Assembly: GCA_040218875.1 (NCBI GenBank)
Contig: JAVJQP010000134.1
Reading direction: 5' to 3' (one strand)
DNA length: 64,000 nucleotides
Source of the DNA: Coleofasciculus sp937127375
GTDB lineage: Bacteria; Cyanobacteriota; Cyanobacteriia; Cyanobacteriales; Coleofasciculaceae
Positions 40,867 to 50,000 of this stretch are shown here, piece after piece; within the stretch, counting starts at the first letter, position 1, and each line of letters opens with the position of its first letter. Made by a program: the position numbers and the translations under genes. The notes beneath the pieces are model-generated. The model saw nothing but the letters and a program-made list of their open reading frames with translations. It was not told the DNA's origin and made no database searches.

Positions 40867-42036
40867 TCATTCAATAAGTCTTTGATAAAAATCCAACAAC
40901 TTCCGCGCCAAAGCCTTATTCGTATACTGGCTCATCGCCCGTTCATACCCCAACTCAGCCAACTGCTGCGCCAACTCCGGCTGTTCCATCAGCGATACCA
41001 ACTTGCCACGTAACGCTTCTACATTTCCCTCCGGAAACACCAAACCCGCATCACCAATCACATTCGGAATTTCTCCCGAATCCGACCCAATCACTGACAC
41101 TTTCGATGCCATCGCCTCAATTAAAACATGACCAAACTGTTCCTTCCAACCCGCCGCCGTTAACGTTTTAAACTTGTACGTCGTCTCAGAGGGTAGAACC
41201 AAAACATTCATCAAATTAATATAATTTGGCACTTCATCATGAGGAACACTCTCCACCCAAATCATCCGGTCTTTAATTCCCCATTCCACTGCCTTTTCCA
41301 TTAACACGGTTTGCAGAGAACCGCGTCCTAACAGTAACCACTTCCAGCGATGTTCCTTTATACCCGCCAAGGCTTCCCCTAGCGTTAATAACCCTTTCTC
41401 CTCAACAAATCGCCCCACGAATCCGACGACAAACTCATCATCTTGAAGTCCTAACTTACTTTGTAACTCTGGCTGGGCTTGGGGACGAAATCGACTTTCA
41501 TCGACACCCAATTGAGGCATAACGGTATAAGCCCCTTGATAACCATGCTGCTGGAGGACTTCAACCGCATCCTGATTTCCTGCAACGAGTCCGTGAGTAT
41601 TCTGAAGGTTATAGTCGTGCAATATCGATAAAGGAAACTTCACTTGATAGGGTAAATTCCACCAGGTAAAGAATACATTTTTTGCCTTTAGCCCTAAAAG
41701 TTGATTCAAGGTAATGAGTTGGGCATATCCTAAAGCTTTTGCCCCTTGTTCAACTTGAATAATATGGGGTTTAAAGTCTCGCAATAAGGCAAGGATATCC
41801 GTGCCAAATGTGAGCAATCCCTGGTTGTTTTGGCTAAAGTTGGAGATAGGGACAACTCGAAATGAACCCTCTTGACGGGGTTGAGTTTCAATAATTTTAT
41901 TTTGCACGCCCCCTGGACGCCAGCGACGGGGTACGACTACGGTGACTTCAATGTCAGGTTCTAACTTAGCAAGTTCCCGTAGCTTTTCGCAGTTGAGATC
42001 AACAATATAGGTATGACTAGCAACTAGAATTTTCAT
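40867..42036 (-). CDS. Glycosyltransferase family 4, HpsO-like
   Basis: 389 residues from the ATG at 42036 (MKILVASHTYIVDLNCEKLR); a longer frame to 42111 would add Pro/Ser-rich repeat-derived residues. GT-B fold with VVGFVGRFVEEKGLLTL and EQFGHVLIEAMASKVSVIGSDSGEIPNVIG, including the retaining-enzyme Glu pair. It probably adds a sugar to a lipid-linked polysaccharide precursor at the membrane. It lies 190 bases upstream of the HpsP-like gene on the same strand. Name tentative. Confidence 0.85.
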   Translation of the reverse strand: MKILVASHTYIVDLNCEKLRELAKLEPDIEVTVVVPRRWRPGGVQNKIIETQPRQEGSFRVVPISNFSQNNQGLLTFGTDILALLRDFKPHIIQVEQGAKALGYAQLITLNQLLGLKAKNVFFTWWNLPYQVKFPLSILHDYNLQNTHGLVAGNQDAVEVLQQHGYQGAYTVMPQLGVDESRFRPQAQPELQSKLGLQDDEFVVGFVGRFVEEKGLLTLGEALAGIKEHRWKWLLLGRGSLQTVLMEKAVEWGIKDRMIWVESVPHDEVPNYINLMNVLVLPSETTYKFKTLTAAGWKEQFGHVLIEAMASKVSVIGSDSGEIPNVIGDAGLVFPEGNVEALRGKLVSLMEQPELAQQLAELGYERAMSQYTNKALARKLLDFYQRLIE

Positions 42037-42092
42037 TTTTTTAGAGGGAATAGGGAATAAAGGAGATAAGGGAGATGGGAGAGATGGGAACA

Positions 42093-42136
42093 GTAGGGGT
42101 TTGGTCTCCAAACCCCATTTCTTATGTAGGGGGAGA
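42093..42136. repeat. 44-bp direct repeat, copy 1
   Basis: gtaggggtttggtctccaaaccccatttcttatgtaggggg... is repeated exactly at 45240-45283. Its core ggggtttggtctccaaacccc is a 9-bp hairpin. The next repeat (42170-42234) is a GGGCGGGTTT element. Confidence 0.9.
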
Positions 42137-42169
42137 TGGGGGAGATAAGGAATTAACTCAACAGTGAGT

Positions 42170-42234
42170 CAGGGCGGGTTTTGTACCAAGGTTACTATCA
42201 ATCACTACAAGAGAATCCCTAAACCCGCCCCTAC
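42170..42234. repeat. GGGCGGGTTT palindromic repeat, TCCCTA subtype
   Basis: cagggcgggttttgtaccaag...gagaatccctaaacccgcccctac lies 46 bases after the GT2 stop, between two glycosyltransferase genes. Confidence 0.9.
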
Positions 42235-42279
42235 AAACCGGGCTCCCTCCAGGGTTGCGAAGGGTCAAAACGTCCCCAA

Positions 42280-43467
42280 TCAACCCTCAACTTTTTCATC
42301 CAACTCGGTATAAATTTGCCCTTGATCCCAACTGGATTTGATTTGAGTTTTCAGGGCGTCCATAAATCCGATAGTGTAGAACCCTGCACGAGTGACAATT
42401 TTAATTGGGGAACCACTCTTGTTACAGGGGGGATTTCCGAGAACGTGACAATCAAAAAGCTTGGCAAATAAGCGTAGCTGCTGACTGGGGGTAAGGTTTT
42501 TCAGCGCCATCAGGAAATGATTGTGGTAAAACGTGACTTGGTATTTTAGCGATCGCGTACTAATATCGTGACAACCACCCGTCTCTTCGCCTAAATGCAC
42601 CAAAGAGGCATCGGGATCATACCAAATCTGATACCCCGTTTGCCGCAATCGCAGACAAAAATCCGACTCTTCCCGCACCGCACTCCCGCGAAATCGTTCA
42701 TCAAACCATATCCCATGCTTAGTAAAAATCTCCCGACGGTAGGACATATTACAGCCTCTAGCGGAAATCACCCACTGCGGTTTAATCGTATGCACTAAGT
42801 CAATGTGATACCAGGCAATTCCGGGGTCCATCGCTTGAGGAGGTAAATCCTCGATTTCATAGTCTCCTTGATGTTTTTTCTGAGAATCGGCTAGCTTCAT
42901 TCGGTCAAATACGCGCCCCGCAACCGCCCCAACCTCTTGACGTTCATAGTTACGGGCGTGGGCGTCTAAGTACCCAGCAGGCATTTTCACATCATCATCA
43001 ATAAACACAAGAATTTCACCCGTCGCCCGTCGCACGGCATAATTTCGCGCCCCCGGTAGACTCGCCCAGTTCACCCGAAACCATTTAATTTTCTGGTCAT
43101 TCGCCAGTTGTTGTAAATAAGTTTCGATTTCAGGTTTGTGCTTTCGAGTTTGATCAACCACTAAAATCTCAACATCGGCATACTCTTGCTTGAGTACATC
43201 TTCTAAGGTATCTCGCAAGGGTTCTTCGCGTTGGTAAGTGGGAATAATGACTGAAATTAAAGGCTCATTCACGGCTGTTTTTTTGAAAGGGTAATTGTTG
43301 ATTGTTGATTGTTCATTGGTAATCCTCTTCCCCTGCTTCCCCTGCTTCCCCTGCTCCCCCTGCTCCCCCTGCTTCCCCTGCTTCCCCTGCTTCCCCTGCT
43401 CCCCCTGCTCCCCCTGCTCCCCCTGCTTCCCCTGCTTCCCCTGCTTCCCCTGCTTCCCCTGATACAC
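42280..43467 (-). CDS. Glycosyltransferase family 2 with repeat N-terminus, HpsN-like
   Basis: 395 residues if started at GTG 43467, which overlaps the HpsL stop by one base (TAGTG). The catalytic GT-A domain begins at LISVIIPTYQREEPL and has the divalent-metal motif FIDDDVKM and the substrate region GAAR-like ISARGCNMSYRREIF, with EESDFCLRLRQTGY. The first ~47 residues are GKQ/GEQ triplets coded by 9-bp repeats, formally collagen-like Gly-X-Y but probably a slipped repeat. A GTG at 43269 would exclude them. Likely synthesises part of the secreted hormogonium polysaccharide. Confidence 0.82.
   Translation of the reverse strand: MYQGKQGKQGKQGKQGEQGEQGEQGKQGKQGKQGEQGEQGKQGKQGKRITNEQSTINNYPFKKTAVNEPLISVIIPTYQREEPLRDTLEDVLKQEYADVEILVVDQTRKHKPEIETYLQQLANDQKIKWFRVNWASLPGARNYAVRRATGEILVFIDDDVKMPAGYLDAHARNYERQEVGAVAGRVFDRMKLADSQKKHQGDYEIEDLPPQAMDPGIAWYHIDLVHTIKPQWVISARGCNMSYRREIFTKHGIWFDERFRGSAVREESDFCLRLRQTGYQIWYDPDASLVHLGEETGGCHDISTRSLKYQVTFYHNHFLMALKNLTPSQQLRLFAKLFDCHVLGNPPCNKSGSPIKIVTRAGFYTIGFMDALKTQIKSSWDQGQIYTELDEKVEG
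43327..43458. repeat. 9-bp tandem repeat at the start of the GT2 gene
   Basis: cccctgctt/cccctgctc units, about fourteen in all, encode the Gly-Lys-Gln/Gly-Glu-Gln run. Unit length 9 keeps the frame whatever the copy number. Confidence 0.95.
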
Positions 43468-45155
43468 TAGGAGGCTGATGGGGTAGCAATTCGTGGTTTA
43501 GAACCCTTTTTTTTACCGTTCTTTTGTACGTCAGGTTCATCCTCTTGTTGGATAAGTTTCTGTTTTCTCAGTTCCTGTCGGTCTATTGCTGGTAAAGCTA
43601 GGATTACCCCAGCAAAGAACCAGTAGTAGACTGCTACGGGGTCTGTATCCAAAGGATACCAATAGGTGTTATAACTGATAATCAAAACAAAAACCCAATA
43701 ACTAGAGCCAAAACTACGTAAATTTTTGTCACGAACTGACTGTTTGGCTTTAAATGTAGTAAATGTCAAGTGCGTCACAAACGCCAAAAACCCTAGGGTA
43801 CCGATCGTACCCATTTCAAAGATAAGTTTTGGATAATAGGTTTCAACCAGTGAAATATCCCCAAAGGTGCGAGTAGAATTCGTGGCTCGTCCTAAACCGT
43901 TTCCGAGCCATCCCTTGGTGTTATAAGTCGCCCATTCAAATTGCTCTTGAATAAACGCTTGTGGTGGTGAAGCCTCAGCACGCCCCTTAAAACTGTCAAT
44001 CCGTTCCTGAACCAGTTCTGGGTTTGTGGCTAAGCCAATTCCTAGCAGCAAGGCGAGTCCCACGCCAATTGGAATAAACCGCTTTAAATTCGCGATCTGA
44101 CCTGTCAGGATCAACAAAAGTATCGTAATAGCCGGAACCAAAGCTAGGGCAATTCGCTGACCGCAAATGACCGCATTGACAAAAACCAGTGCCATTCCCA
44201 CCAAACCTCCAATTCGCCACAAGAAAGACGAATCGCTAAAGGCGGCGGCAAAGGTTAACGCACTATTGCCTATCAGAAACCAACCCCAGTGCCAAGGAGA
44301 CACAAAGGTTCCTGGCAAGCGAATCATATTTTGTGATGGACTGTAAAGCAACGCCCCACCAATATAACAGCGAGCCTCTAAACTCGCTTTAAATAACTCA
44401 ACGCCGGAGAGATGATCCGTACCTTGACAGATACCCTGCTTAAGCATCATGTACTGCCACAGCCCTAGGAGACAGCAAATAACTGCCAAACCTAGATGTA
44501 AGCGGCTACAAAATAGCAACTCCTTTTTACTTTTGAGCAAATGTTGAGCGCAAAAAATCAAGGGAGCATATCCCAGGAAAATTTTCAAGCCCAAAATCCC
44601 CTGAAGAAAGGGTTGTCCTGACTCTTTGCCTGTCAACTCTAAACCGTTGACAAAGAATAATGTTAACAGAGATAACACCAAGCAAATACTCAGTGTTGGC
44701 ATCAGGCTTTGGGGAACAAAGAAGGGTTTCTTTTCGCGTCGGCACTGTTGATATAAGCCAATTAGGGCAGGAATATATAATCCATCTTTGGCTAATTGGA
44801 GTAGGGCACTACCTCCAAGCATATAAACAACCGTGCCGCTAAAGGGCATATAAATGAGAAATAGCCATAGTGCCTTGCGGGGATATTTGTAGGACAGACC
44901 AAAACAAGGTATGATTGCTCCGGCGATCACACCCATCTTCGGTTCAGCAACCACACTCGCGATCGCGCCTAGGAATATCCCCGGCAATAGCGTCATGAAC
45001 AGCCATTGAATCAGTTCTTGGCGCTGCTTTTGCGCTTTACGCTTTTGGGCTAACTGCTCCTTTAAACTCAGGAGAGGGGCTTCAGACTGCTTTGATTGTT
45101 TTTTTCCTTTTTTTGAAGTTTTCGATTTTTTTGATTTTGATTTCGATTTCACCAT
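43467..45155 (-). CDS. O-antigen ligase/Wzy-like membrane protein, HpsL-like
   Basis: 562 residues. A strongly basic N-terminal tail (KSKSKSKKSKTSKKGKKQSK) precedes about 12 hydrophobic helices. The large external loop with GRAEASPPQAFIQEQFEWATYNTKGWLGNGLGRATNS is typical of Wzy/O-antigen-ligase proteins that polymerise or transfer a lipid-linked glycan. The cyanobacterial homologue HpsL belongs to the hormogonium polysaccharide genes. It is upstream of three glycosyltransferase genes on the same strand, the likely operon head. The ATG at 45155 is MVKSKSK. Function class firm; gene name tentative. Confidence 0.82.
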   Translation of the reverse strand: MVKSKSKSKKSKTSKKGKKQSKQSEAPLLSLKEQLAQKRKAQKQRQELIQWLFMTLLPGIFLGAIASVVAEPKMGVIAGAIIPCFGLSYKYPRKALWLFLIYMPFSGTVVYMLGGSALLQLAKDGLYIPALIGLYQQCRREKKPFFVPQSLMPTLSICLVLSLLTLFFVNGLELTGKESGQPFLQGILGLKIFLGYAPLIFCAQHLLKSKKELLFCSRLHLGLAVICCLLGLWQYMMLKQGICQGTDHLSGVELFKASLEARCYIGGALLYSPSQNMIRLPGTFVSPWHWGWFLIGNSALTFAAAFSDSSFLWRIGGLVGMALVFVNAVICGQRIALALVPAITILLLILTGQIANLKRFIPIGVGLALLLGIGLATNPELVQERIDSFKGRAEASPPQAFIQEQFEWATYNTKGWLGNGLGRATNSTRTFGDISLVETYYPKLIFEMGTIGTLGFLAFVTHLTFTTFKAKQSVRDKNLRSFGSSYWVFVLIISYNTYWYPLDTDPVAVYYWFFAGVILALPAIDRQELRKQKLIQQEDEPDVQKNGKKKGSKPRIATPSAS

Positions 45156-45239
45156 GGCAAAGCTGTCAGGCTGCCCGTTTCTTTCGATTGTGGCACATCC
45201 ACCAGTGAAGGTGTAGGGGAGATGGGGAAGATGGGAGTT

Positions 45240-45283
45240 GTAGGGGTTTGGTCTCCAAACCCCATTTCTTATGTAGGGGGAGA
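45240..45283. repeat. 44-bp direct repeat, copy 2
   Basis: Identical in its first 44 bases to 42093-42136, and followed by the same G-rich 9-bp tail. The two copies enclose the HpsL- and HpsN-like genes. Confidence 0.9.
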
Positions 45284-45321
45284 TTAGGGAGATGAGGGAG
45301 ATGGGGAAGATGGGGTGCCTT

Positions 45322-46785
45322 CTAACTTAAATGTTTTTCCACAACAGAAACCAGTTTGGCTGTCCAGTGAGTTGCCATTTGCGCTTCAATGGCTTCTACC
45401 ATCACTCGGATGACGGGTTCGGTTCCCGATGCCCGGACTAACACTCGCCCTTGATCTGCCATCAGGGTTTGAGCTTGGGAAATGGCATCCATCAGAGGTT
45501 GACAGTCTTGCCAATGTAAACGGCGATCGCGGTTTTCAACACGTACATTGTGCAACAGTTGGGGATAGGTCTGGAAGCTTTGATCTACTAAGGTTTTCAA
45601 TGAAACCCCCGACTGACGTACCAATGAGGCTAAATGCAAAGCCGTTAACATACCATCCCCAGTCAAGCCGTAATGGTAACAAAGAATATGTCCCGACTGT
45701 TCACCACCAAGCATAGCACCACTGCGATCCATTGCCGCTTGCACATATTGATCACCGACAGACGTTCGCACCAGTTTACCGCCAGTGGCTTTCCATGCCC
45801 GTTCAAAGCCCAAGTTTGCCATAACCGTGGCAACAATTAAATCATCGGGGAGTTGATTCGCTTGTCGTAATGTTTGTCCCCAGAAATAGAGAATATAATC
45901 ACCATCAATGATTCGACCTTCACGATCAACTGCCATGACCCGATCCGCGTCACCATCAAAGGCAAACCCCATATCAGCCGACTGTTCTCGTACCGCGTTC
46001 TGGAGGGAGGTTAAATGAGTTGAGCCACAATTAACATTAATGCGATCGCCATCAGGTTGATTATGCAAACAGATAACTGTTGCTCCCAACTCAGAAAAGA
46101 CTTGTTCAGCTAACCTCACCGAAGCCCCCCAAGCTAAATCGAGGACGATTTTCATCCCCTGTAAATGGGTTACAGAGTGCAGGGGACGCCGTAAGGAGTC
46201 CAGATAACGTCCCACTAATTCGGGTCGGTGATAATGCTGACCTTGGGTATGAGCAACTACAGCCTTATCCACTATACCTCGGATACCTGCCTCAATCTGT
46301 TGCTGCAATTCCCCTGGCAGTTTTGTCCCTTGAGCGCTAAAAAACTTAATCCCATTGTCTTCTGGGGGATTATGACTGGCTGAAATCATCACCCCACCCA
46401 TCGCTTCTGAGAAACGGGTAAGATAAGCAACTCCAGGCGTTGGACATAACCCGATATTCCAAACCTCCAATCCCGCTAAGTTTAAGCCTTTACTCAGCGC
46501 CGATGCCAACATATCGCTGGAGTTTCGCGAGTCCTGTCCAACAATCACTGGACCCAATGCTGAGGCTTGCGAATGCAAGACCTGACCTGCCCAAAACCCA
46601 ATTTGTAGCGCTAATTCAGCCGTAAGCAGTTCTCCTACTCGTCCCCGAATGCCATCCGTACCAAACAAGGGAGTCTTTGGCAGGGTTAACGATAAATCCG
46701 TTAGCGTTCCATGAGTTGCAGATTTGTATAGATGTCTGGGGGTAAACCGATGGATGTCCTGACGGCGGACAGGAGATGTAACCAT
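45322..46785 (-). CDS. glmM: Phosphoglucosamine mutase
   Basis: 487 residues from the ATG at 46785, preferred to 46971 because GAGGAAA precedes it and the longer frame would add repeat-derived residues. TPLFGTDGIRGRVGELLT opens the enzyme; the phospho-serine loop is GVMISASHNPPEDNG, the metal site AFDGDADRVMAVD, and the sugar-binding segment GGEQSGHIL. It converts GlcN-6-P to GlcN-1-P for UDP-GlcNAc and so for peptidoglycan and exopolysaccharide. It is slightly longer than the usual ~450 by about 40 N-terminal residues. The gene is 167 bases from the hps block, same strand. Confidence 0.95.
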   Translation of the reverse strand: MVTSPVRRQDIHRFTPRHLYKSATHGTLTDLSLTLPKTPLFGTDGIRGRVGELLTAELALQIGFWAGQVLHSQASALGPVIVGQDSRNSSDMLASALSKGLNLAGLEVWNIGLCPTPGVAYLTRFSEAMGGVMISASHNPPEDNGIKFFSAQGTKLPGELQQQIEAGIRGIVDKAVVAHTQGQHYHRPELVGRYLDSLRRPLHSVTHLQGMKIVLDLAWGASVRLAEQVFSELGATVICLHNQPDGDRINVNCGSTHLTSLQNAVREQSADMGFAFDGDADRVMAVDREGRIIDGDYILYFWGQTLRQANQLPDDLIVATVMANLGFERAWKATGGKLVRTSVGDQYVQAAMDRSGAMLGGEQSGHILCYHYGLTGDGMLTALHLASLVRQSGVSLKTLVDQSFQTYPQLLHNVRVENRDRRLHWQDCQPLMDAISQAQTLMADQGRVLVRASGTEPVIRVMVEAIEAQMATHWTAKLVSVVEKHLS

Positions 46786-46849
46786 AACTTGAATTTCCTC
46801 ACACAACACAATACTGTGGAGGATAACACTTTCTTCTCGGGTTGTTACC

Positions 46850-46945
46850 CCATCGGGGTTAGGGGTTTGGGAACCAAACCTCTGGGGTTTGGGAACCAAA
46901 CCCCTACTTACGTTAATTTGATAGATTAGTGGGAGCGCACAGATA
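46850..46945. repeat. GGGGTTTGGGAACCAAACCCC hairpins and 46930 hairpin
   Basis: Two ggggtttgggaaccaaacc palindromes (46858-46912) are followed by gggagcgcacagatatgcgccc (46930-46951), in the region between glmM and the TPS operon. They resemble the 42093 and 13408 elements and may also serve as terminators; no gene is seen here. Confidence 0.7.
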
Positions 46946-47083
46946 TGCGCCCGATTTAACCATACAATCAAAATTTATCCCCATCCCAATGACCGAGCAA
47001 TGACCCAGCGCTGCCTTTCTCCGAAATTGTGGGGCTTCCGGCGTTTTCGGCTACACCATAAAATCAATCTTAGGGAGACTACC

Positions 47084-50000
47084 GTGAATAAGATCTGGAG
47101 TAATCAGACCAAAAGAGTCGGTTTTCAGCTAGCTAGAGGAGTAGTCGGAGTTTTTTCTCTAGGAATAGCTTGTTTGAGTCTTCCGGCTTTCGCCCAGATT
47201 GTTCCGGATTCGACGTTGGGTAATGAAAGTTCTCAAGTGACTCCGAATGTAAATGTTGGTGGAAGTCTGGGCGATCGCATTGATGGGGGGGCTGTACGGG
47301 GAAGCAGTTTATTCCACAGCTTTTCTGAGTTCAATGTGAATAACGGACAGCGGGTTTATTTTGCTGATCCAGCCGGGATAGAGAATATTTTTAGCCGCGT
47401 CACGGGGTCTAATATTTCTAATATCTTGGGGACATTGGGGGTAGAGGGGGCGGCGAATTTATTTCTCCTCAATCCCAATGGTATTCTCTTTGGGCAAAAT
47501 GCTCGGTTAGATATTCAGGGTTCGTTTGTGGCGAGTACAGGCGATCGCTTTGTCTTTCCCGATGGGATGGAGTTTGGGGCGAGTCATCCCCAAGCGCCGC
47601 CGCTGCTGACGATGAGTGTTCCGGTGGGGGTGCAGTATGGCGCACAATCGGGGGCGATTACTAATGCAGGGAAATTAGAAGTCGGTTCTGGGCAAACCTT
47701 AGCGTTACAGGGTAGTGATGTCACTAGCACAGGTTCCCTCAGCGCACCTGGGGGTACAGTGATGATGTTAGGCGATCGCATTGGCTTATTCGACAATGCC
47801 CAAATTAATGTTTCCTCCCAGACGGGGGGCGGTACGGTATTGATTGGCGGAGGATTGCAGGGGAATGGTACTGTTCCCAATGCGGCTAGAACTTTTGTTG
47901 ATGCGGGTGTTCAGATTGAGGCGGATGCGCTAGTGACAGGTGATGGGGGTAGTGTCATCATCTGGGCGGATGAGGTGACGGGGTTTTATGGCAATATTAG
48001 CGCCCGTGGGGGAATTGAGGCAGGGAATGGTGGGTTTGTCGAAGTATCAGGAAAGGAAAACCTGATTTTTCGAGGCAATGTTGATACGAGTGCGAGTCAG
48101 GGAAATCCTGGAACGTTACTGCTTGATCCGGAGAATATCACGATAGTGAATGGTAATGGATCAGCAGATGATAGTCAATTAGACGATCATCAAATTTTGC
48201 AAGGAGATGGGAGTGCTTCATCCTTCACAATTTCTCAAACTAAACTAGAAGAGTTATCAGGCGATACTAATGTTATCTTGCAGGCAACGAACGATATTAC
48301 TGTTGACAGCTTGGCTAACAATGCTTTAGCTTTTAAGACTGGGACAGGAAGTATTACCTTTACAGCAGATGCAGATGAGAATGGGGTGGGTTCTTTCTTG
48401 ATGCAGGAGCAAGATACCATCTACACCAACGGACGAGACATTGCAATTTCAGGAGCAAGTTTGACACTGGGTAATATCAAGACGTTCTCTGTTTCTGTTC
48501 AAGATAATCAATCCATGCGAGAAGTAGTAGTAGATGTCGATTCAGGAGGACCGATTCCCGCAACTGGAACTGAGGGTACAGCTACTTTTTCCTTTACCGT
48601 CTCAGAGGATTTAAGTGCATCGACGATAAGTGACCTGAATGTAAGGTTTTCGGCAGCACATACCTGGGACGCTGACCTTGATGTTTCCCTCAAATCACCA
48701 GGGGGAACACCATTAAACTTATTTTCGGAAGTTGGGGATAGTGGCGACAATTTCCAGGACACTCTACTAGATGATGAGGCAACAACGAGGATTAAAGACG
48801 GCACAGCTCCTTTTATAGGTTCATTCAAACCCCAGCAAAGTTTGGCAATTTTCAATAACGAGAATCCCAATGGTAAATGGACTTTGACAGTCACTGACAA
48901 TTTTGAATTAGATGACGGCAGATTATTGAAAGCGAATGAGCCTGCACCTTGGGGAAGAGCAACTGGGACACAACTGATATTTCAGCTAAATACGAATACT
49001 AATAATGAACGTGTTATTACTCCTGTTGCTGGAAAGAGTGGCTCAATAACACTTGAGGCTACAAATGGCAATATTAGCGCTAGCGACCTTAATACTAGCA
49101 ATAATTTTGGTGGAGATGGGGGAGCAATTTCTCTAACTGCTAACGGCGGTGACATCACCGCCGATTCTATTAACTCTTCCTCTGAATCTTTTAATGGGAA
49201 TTCGGGAAACGGGGGCGCAATTAACCTTAAAGCCGGTGACAACCTCAATGCTAATTCTATTAGCTCTTCCTCTGAATCTTTTTCTGGAAATTTTGGGAAC
49301 GGGGGCGCAATTAACCTTGAAGCCGGTGACAACCTCGATGCCGATCATATTAGCTCTTCCTCTTTTTCTTTTGAAGGAAATTCGGGGAACGGGGGCGAAA
49401 TTAACCTTGAAGCTGGTGGCAACCTCGATACCGATTCTATTAGCTCTTCCTCTGAATCTTTTTCTTTTGAAGGAAATTCGGGGAACGGGGGCGAAATTAA
49501 CCTTGAAGCTGGTGGCAACCTCGATACCGATTCTATTAACTCTTCCTCTTTGTCTTTTGAGGGGAATTCGGGAAATGGGGGAAACATTCACCTTGAAGCC
49601 AGGACAGTCATTCTTGAAAATAGCTCTATTGACGCTTTAAGCAGTAATGGAAAAGGGGGAGATGTCATAATCATAACTACTGAAGATGACCTGGAAATAC
49701 CAAAAATTAGATTAGTCAATACATCCATAGATGTTACTGCACAATTCTCAAACAATTCTTCGCCGTCTACACAGAAAAAAGGAGGGCAAAACCAACAAAC
49801 TATTATGGGAAGAACTGGAAACGTAACAATAGATGCAGGTAACAGGGGTTCCGTTGAACTTATTACAGACAGTGAACACCAAGCTATGATTTTAACTGAA
49901 GCCCGAACTAATTCAGAAAATCAAAAGACAGGGGGTGACATAGCAGTTATGGGTGGTTCTGTTACTATCGACGGTTATCAACTAAGTGCTAGGGTTCAAG

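Noticed and set aside
43313..43467. Collagen-like Gly-X-Y N-terminal domain in the GT2 protein
   Set aside because: The triplets come from a 9-bp DNA repeat found all over the window in other frames; nothing indicates a collagen fold.
49133..49640. Repeat-rich frames on both strands over the TpsA repeats
   Set aside because: Periodic shadows of the 90-bp coding repeats.
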